Shown here: piece by piece, positions 61,940 through 64,000 of the stretch
Numbering within the stretch: position 1 is the first letter of the stretch
Layout: each line of letters starts with the position of its first letter
NCBI GenBank assembly: GCA_964344655.1
Contig: CAYFOF010000001.1
Coordinates: forward strand, 232,305-296,304
Source: JABJPM01 sp964344655
GTDB lineage: Archaea; Nanobdellota; Nanobdellia; SCGC-AAA011-G17; PNOQ01
Length of the DNA stretch: 64,000 nucleotides
Direction: 5' to 3'
Notes under the pieces: generated by a model
Seen by the model: only the letters and a program-made list of their open reading frames with translations
Database searches by the model: none
What the model was told of the DNA's origin: nothing
Program-made: the position numbers and the translations under genes

Positions 61940-63720
61940 ATTTTAATTTCTATTTTTTTATTTGTATCTAAAGCTTCCATCAATGTTCTACCAAGTTGAG
62001 ATTTTTTATGTATTTGTATTTTTCCTTGATTGGAAACTATTGATGAAAATAGGAAGTTGTCCTCTAAAAATGTTTCTGCTTGTTTTTTAACTAATGATTT
62101 TGGAACAGTAAATGTTATAAATTTTTTTGATTCAGAAGCGTGATAGTTTATTGTTTCTTTTTCTGTTTTGGATTCTTTTATTGTTATTCTTATTCCTAGT
62201 TTTTCTTCTATGTTTGAGATTCTTTTTCCTTTTACTCCAATTAGTTTTGGGATTTCTTTTTCTGGGACATAAATTGTTGCTCTGTTATTTTTTATTTCCA
62301 CTTTTGCGTTTTTTGAGTATTGTTTAAATTCTTTATCTAAATATTGTTCTGCGAATTTTGTTGTTGAAGATTTTTCTCCTGAAACGGGGATTACTACTGT
62401 GTCTTCACCGTAACTATATATTTCGTAAGATAATTTATTTTCTAGAAAATCATAAACTTCTATTACTGGACGTGCTAGATCTGCTTCTGTCATTCCAGAA
62501 GGAGTTTTTACAGTTATTTTTAGAGTTAATACAGATTCTATTTGGCCAGACTCCATGAAAATTATTGTGTCAATTACGGATGGAATCATTCCGGTTTCCA
62601 TCCTTGGGATGAATCTTTGTATTGAATCGATTGCTGAAGCTGAATGAATGACTCCCAAACAATTTGATCCTCCTAATCTTAAATCTGTAAATAATTTGAA
62701 GTCTGGGGTATCTCTTATTTCATCAAATAAGATATTGTCCGGCCTTGATAAAAATAATATATCATGTATTTCTTCTGAAGTTGAGAAATTTTTTGAATAT
62801 TGGGTTATATCTTTAGATAGTTGTAAATCTCTTGGGGATTCGACTGTTTTTGTTATTTTTCCTTGATCTGAATAGAATTCAGCTATTGCTTGAGCGAATG
62901 TTGATTTTCCAGATCCTACTTCTCCTGCTATTAATACGCCCCTTGCTTGAGTTTTTATTCTGTCTAAAATATGTTCGTCTACTTTATAGTCTTTTAGTGT
63001 TAGTTTTTTTATTGGTTTTATTGCGGTTATTTCTAATCCACTTGAAATTGGAGTTCTTACAATTACTATCCTATAATTTTTGTATTGTACTACTGTGGAT
63101 CCGGGTCTAGAAATTTCTACAAATGATTCTGGATCCATTTTTGTTTTTTCAACAATTTCTTTTGCTAAATCCATAAGTGTTTCTTTTTTTATTGGTTTTT
63201 TTGTGAGCTTTACTAATTTCCAATTTCCTGGGAGTCCACGTTTTGCAAAAGGAATTGCACCCTCTTTTAAATGGACGGACATTGTTTCTTTATCGAAATA
63301 TTTTTCTAAAGAAAGTTTTGTTTTTGGTTTAGTTTGTTCTATGAATTCTACGTTTAACCCGTAAACCCTTGCTGATTCTGCTTGCACTATATCTGCCGTT
63401 ATTAATGTTGCTGAATGTTCATATGCGATTTGCCTAATTAATGCATCTATTTCTCCAGATTTTGCGAATTTTATTTGATCTACTGTTGGTCTATTTCCAA
63501 TGAACTGCAAATCTGTTTTATTTTGTTTTTTTAGTTCTTGCAATTCTTTTAATTCTTCTAGTCCAAGAAATCCTGTTTCTCTTCTTTTATTTGCTTGAGA
63601 TTCCAGTTCTGCAACGACGGCATTTGGCATTAAAATTGTGCCTTTTAGTTTGTTATCTTTTATTAAATTAGAAACTATTTTTTCTATAATTACCGAGGTA
63701 TCAGGAACATATGTTTTCAT
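61936..63720 (-). CDS. PIN- and KH-domain ATPase (PINA-like)
   Basis: 594 residues. N-terminal PIN domain (1-130: VPDTSVIIEK, AVVAELESQANKR, EIDALIRQIA, LITADIVQ), then a PilT/VirB11-type ATPase with Walker A GEVGSGKST (about 260) and the FDEIRDTPDF Walker B-like strand. A KH domain follows (PKLIGVKGKRISNIEEKLG, about 500) and a short C-terminal tail. This order is that of archaeal PINA, shown in Sulfolobus to drive Holliday-junction migration; it is not a VapC toxin. Its stop overlaps the convergent tip cassette. The ATG is 25.5 bp from TATA 63742-63749. Confidence 0.88.
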   Translation of the reverse strand: MKTYVPDTSVIIEKIVSNLIKDNKLKGTILMPNAVVAELESQANKRRETGFLGLEELKELQELKKQNKTDLQFIGNRPTVDQIKFAKSGEIDALIRQIAYEHSATLITADIVQAESARVYGLNVEFIEQTKPKTKLSLEKYFDKETMSVHLKEGAIPFAKRGLPGNWKLVKLTKKPIKKETLMDLAKEIVEKTKMDPESFVEISRPGSTVVQYKNYRIVIVRTPISSGLEITAIKPIKKLTLKDYKVDEHILDRIKTQARGVLIAGEVGSGKSTFAQAIAEFYSDQGKITKTVESPRDLQLSKDITQYSKNFSTSEEIHDILFLSRPDNILFDEIRDTPDFKLFTDLRLGGSNCLGVIHSASAIDSIQRFIPRMETGMIPSVIDTIIFMESGQIESVLTLKITVKTPSGMTEADLARPVIEVYDFLENKLSYEIYSYGEDTVVIPVSGEKSSTTKFAEQYLDKEFKQYSKNAKVEIKNNRATIYVPEKEIPKLIGVKGKRISNIEEKLGIRITIKESKTEKETINYHASESKKFITFTVPKSLVKKQAETFLEDNFLFSSIVSNQGKIQIHKKSQLGRTLMEALDTNKKIEIKI

Positions 63721-63741
63721 AATACTGTTCTTGTTTATTTG

Positions 63742-63749
63742 TTTATAAA
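63742..63749 (-). promoter_or_regulatory. TATA box of the PINA gene
   Basis: Palindromic TTTATAAA, 25.5 bp before the ATG at 63720. Confidence 0.45.
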
Positions 63750-63763
63750 TGTTAGGTTAAATT

Positions 63764-63769
63764 TTTAAA
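63764..63769 (+). promoter_or_regulatory. TATA core of the second Rhs tip gene
   Basis: TTTAAA within ATTTTTAAAG, 24.5 bp before ATG 63791, the same spacing as at the first tip gene. Confidence 0.45.
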
Positions 63770-63790
63770 GAATGTTTTCTTGTTATTACT

Positions 63791-64000
63791 ATGAAAAGTA
63801 TGGTGATATTTGTAGTTTTACTTATTTTATTTAGTAATGTTTATGCAGCTGAGAATGTTGATATTCCAGAAACTTTTGAAACTGGTGAGAAAGCTGTTTC
63901 TGATGAAACTACGTATTTCTATGCTGGTTCGAAATTACTTGCTTCTAAAGATTCTTCTGGTGTGAATTATCATTATCAAGATAGATTGGGTTCAGATGTT
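63791..64000 (+). CDS. Second orphan Rhs tip cassette (partial, runs off window)
   Basis: The first 70 residues of a paralogue of the gene at 60761. The signal peptide (MKSMVIFVVLLILFSNVYAA) is identical in protein and has one base difference over about 60 bases. After a short variable linker (ENVDIPETFETGEKAVSD against EDVIIPETFETDEKIIGESE) the text ETTYFYAGSKLLASKDSSG and NYHYQDRLGSDV is again almost the same. It should continue into an Rhs core end and its own C-terminal domain beyond the window. Own TATA box. Confidence 0.85.
   Translation, partial: MKSMVIFVVLLILFSNVYAAENVDIPETFETGEKAVSDETTYFYAGSKLLASKDSSGVNYHYQDRLGSDV

Noticed and set aside
61936..63720. PIN-domain gene as a VapC-type toxin
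   Set aside because: The chain continues into a full ATPase and KH domain, which is the PINA arrangement.

Overview
The window is AT-rich and archaeal. The evidence is an AglB/STT3 oligosaccharyltransferase, SecD/SecF without bacterial-type neighbours, aTrm56, an archaeal PIN-KH ATPase (PINA type), a DacZ-like diadenylate cyclase, a class III type IV pilin, a tRNA-Ser with a bulge-helix-bulge intron, and many apparently leaderless genes with a TATA box about 25 bp before the start codon. The small genes, fused enzymes and large secreted Cys-rich proteins, including one with an ITGAVV-type segment before its C-terminal membrane helix, suggest a DPANN archaeon (Woesearchaeota/Pacearchaeota-like). 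That placement is an inference. A run of 10 N at 18625-18634 shows this is a scaffold from a draft assembly. No gene-free stretch longer than about 300 bases exists.

Region 1 (1-20 kb) is a surface-glycan locus centred on nonulosonic (sialic/legionaminic/pseudaminic-like) acid. It holds three NeuB-family synthase domains, one fused to a NeuA-type cytidylyltransferase, and an SMK-type nucleotide-sugar dehydratase fused to an SpsF-type cytidylyltransferase. It also has a DegT aminotransferase, a PIG-L deacetylase, a radical SAM/SPASM enzyme, a sugar formyltransferase, an SDR epimerase, GDP-mannose dehydratase, AsnB, a sulfotransferase, two GT-B-like proteins, GT2, GT4 and a methyltransferase. 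Several genes share a promoter block that reads CACAAGAT(A/T)TATA.

Region 2 (20-39 kb) makes lipid-linked glycan and transfers it to protein. A minus-strand operon (31109 down to 22834) has GT2, DUF2304, GT4, a GT-C-like protein, a small membrane protein, GT2, SDR, DegT aminotransferase, RmlA and a methyltransferase. Around it are two YbhN-type flippase-like proteins, another GT-C protein, a GT4-methyltransferase fusion and a DPM1-like GT2, ending in AglB. Together regions 1 and 2 could build and attach a complex N-glycan.

Region 3 (39-42.8 kb) is core machinery: intron-containing tRNA-Ser(CGA), a 35-residue membrane protein, secD, secF, an unknown protein and aTrm56.

Region 4 (42.8-53.3 kb) is a run of exported proteins: a PKD-domain membrane protein, Cys-rich membrane proteins (one frameshifted), two lipoproteins, tRNA-Gly, tRNA-Arg, a pilin, DacZ and a small secreted protein.

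Region 5 (53.3-64 kb) is the most unusual. A 2212-residue secreted Rhs/YD-repeat protein ends in a dockerin-like tail where the Rhs core would normally close. The missing Rhs core end plus a variable C-terminal domain is encoded separately at 60761 as a small secreted protein with its own promoter. A second near-identical start of such a tip gene begins at 63791 and runs off the window. The housekeeping genes trmI and PINA lie between these pieces. This looks like a split Rhs system with a shell protein and an array of independently secreted tip cassettes.
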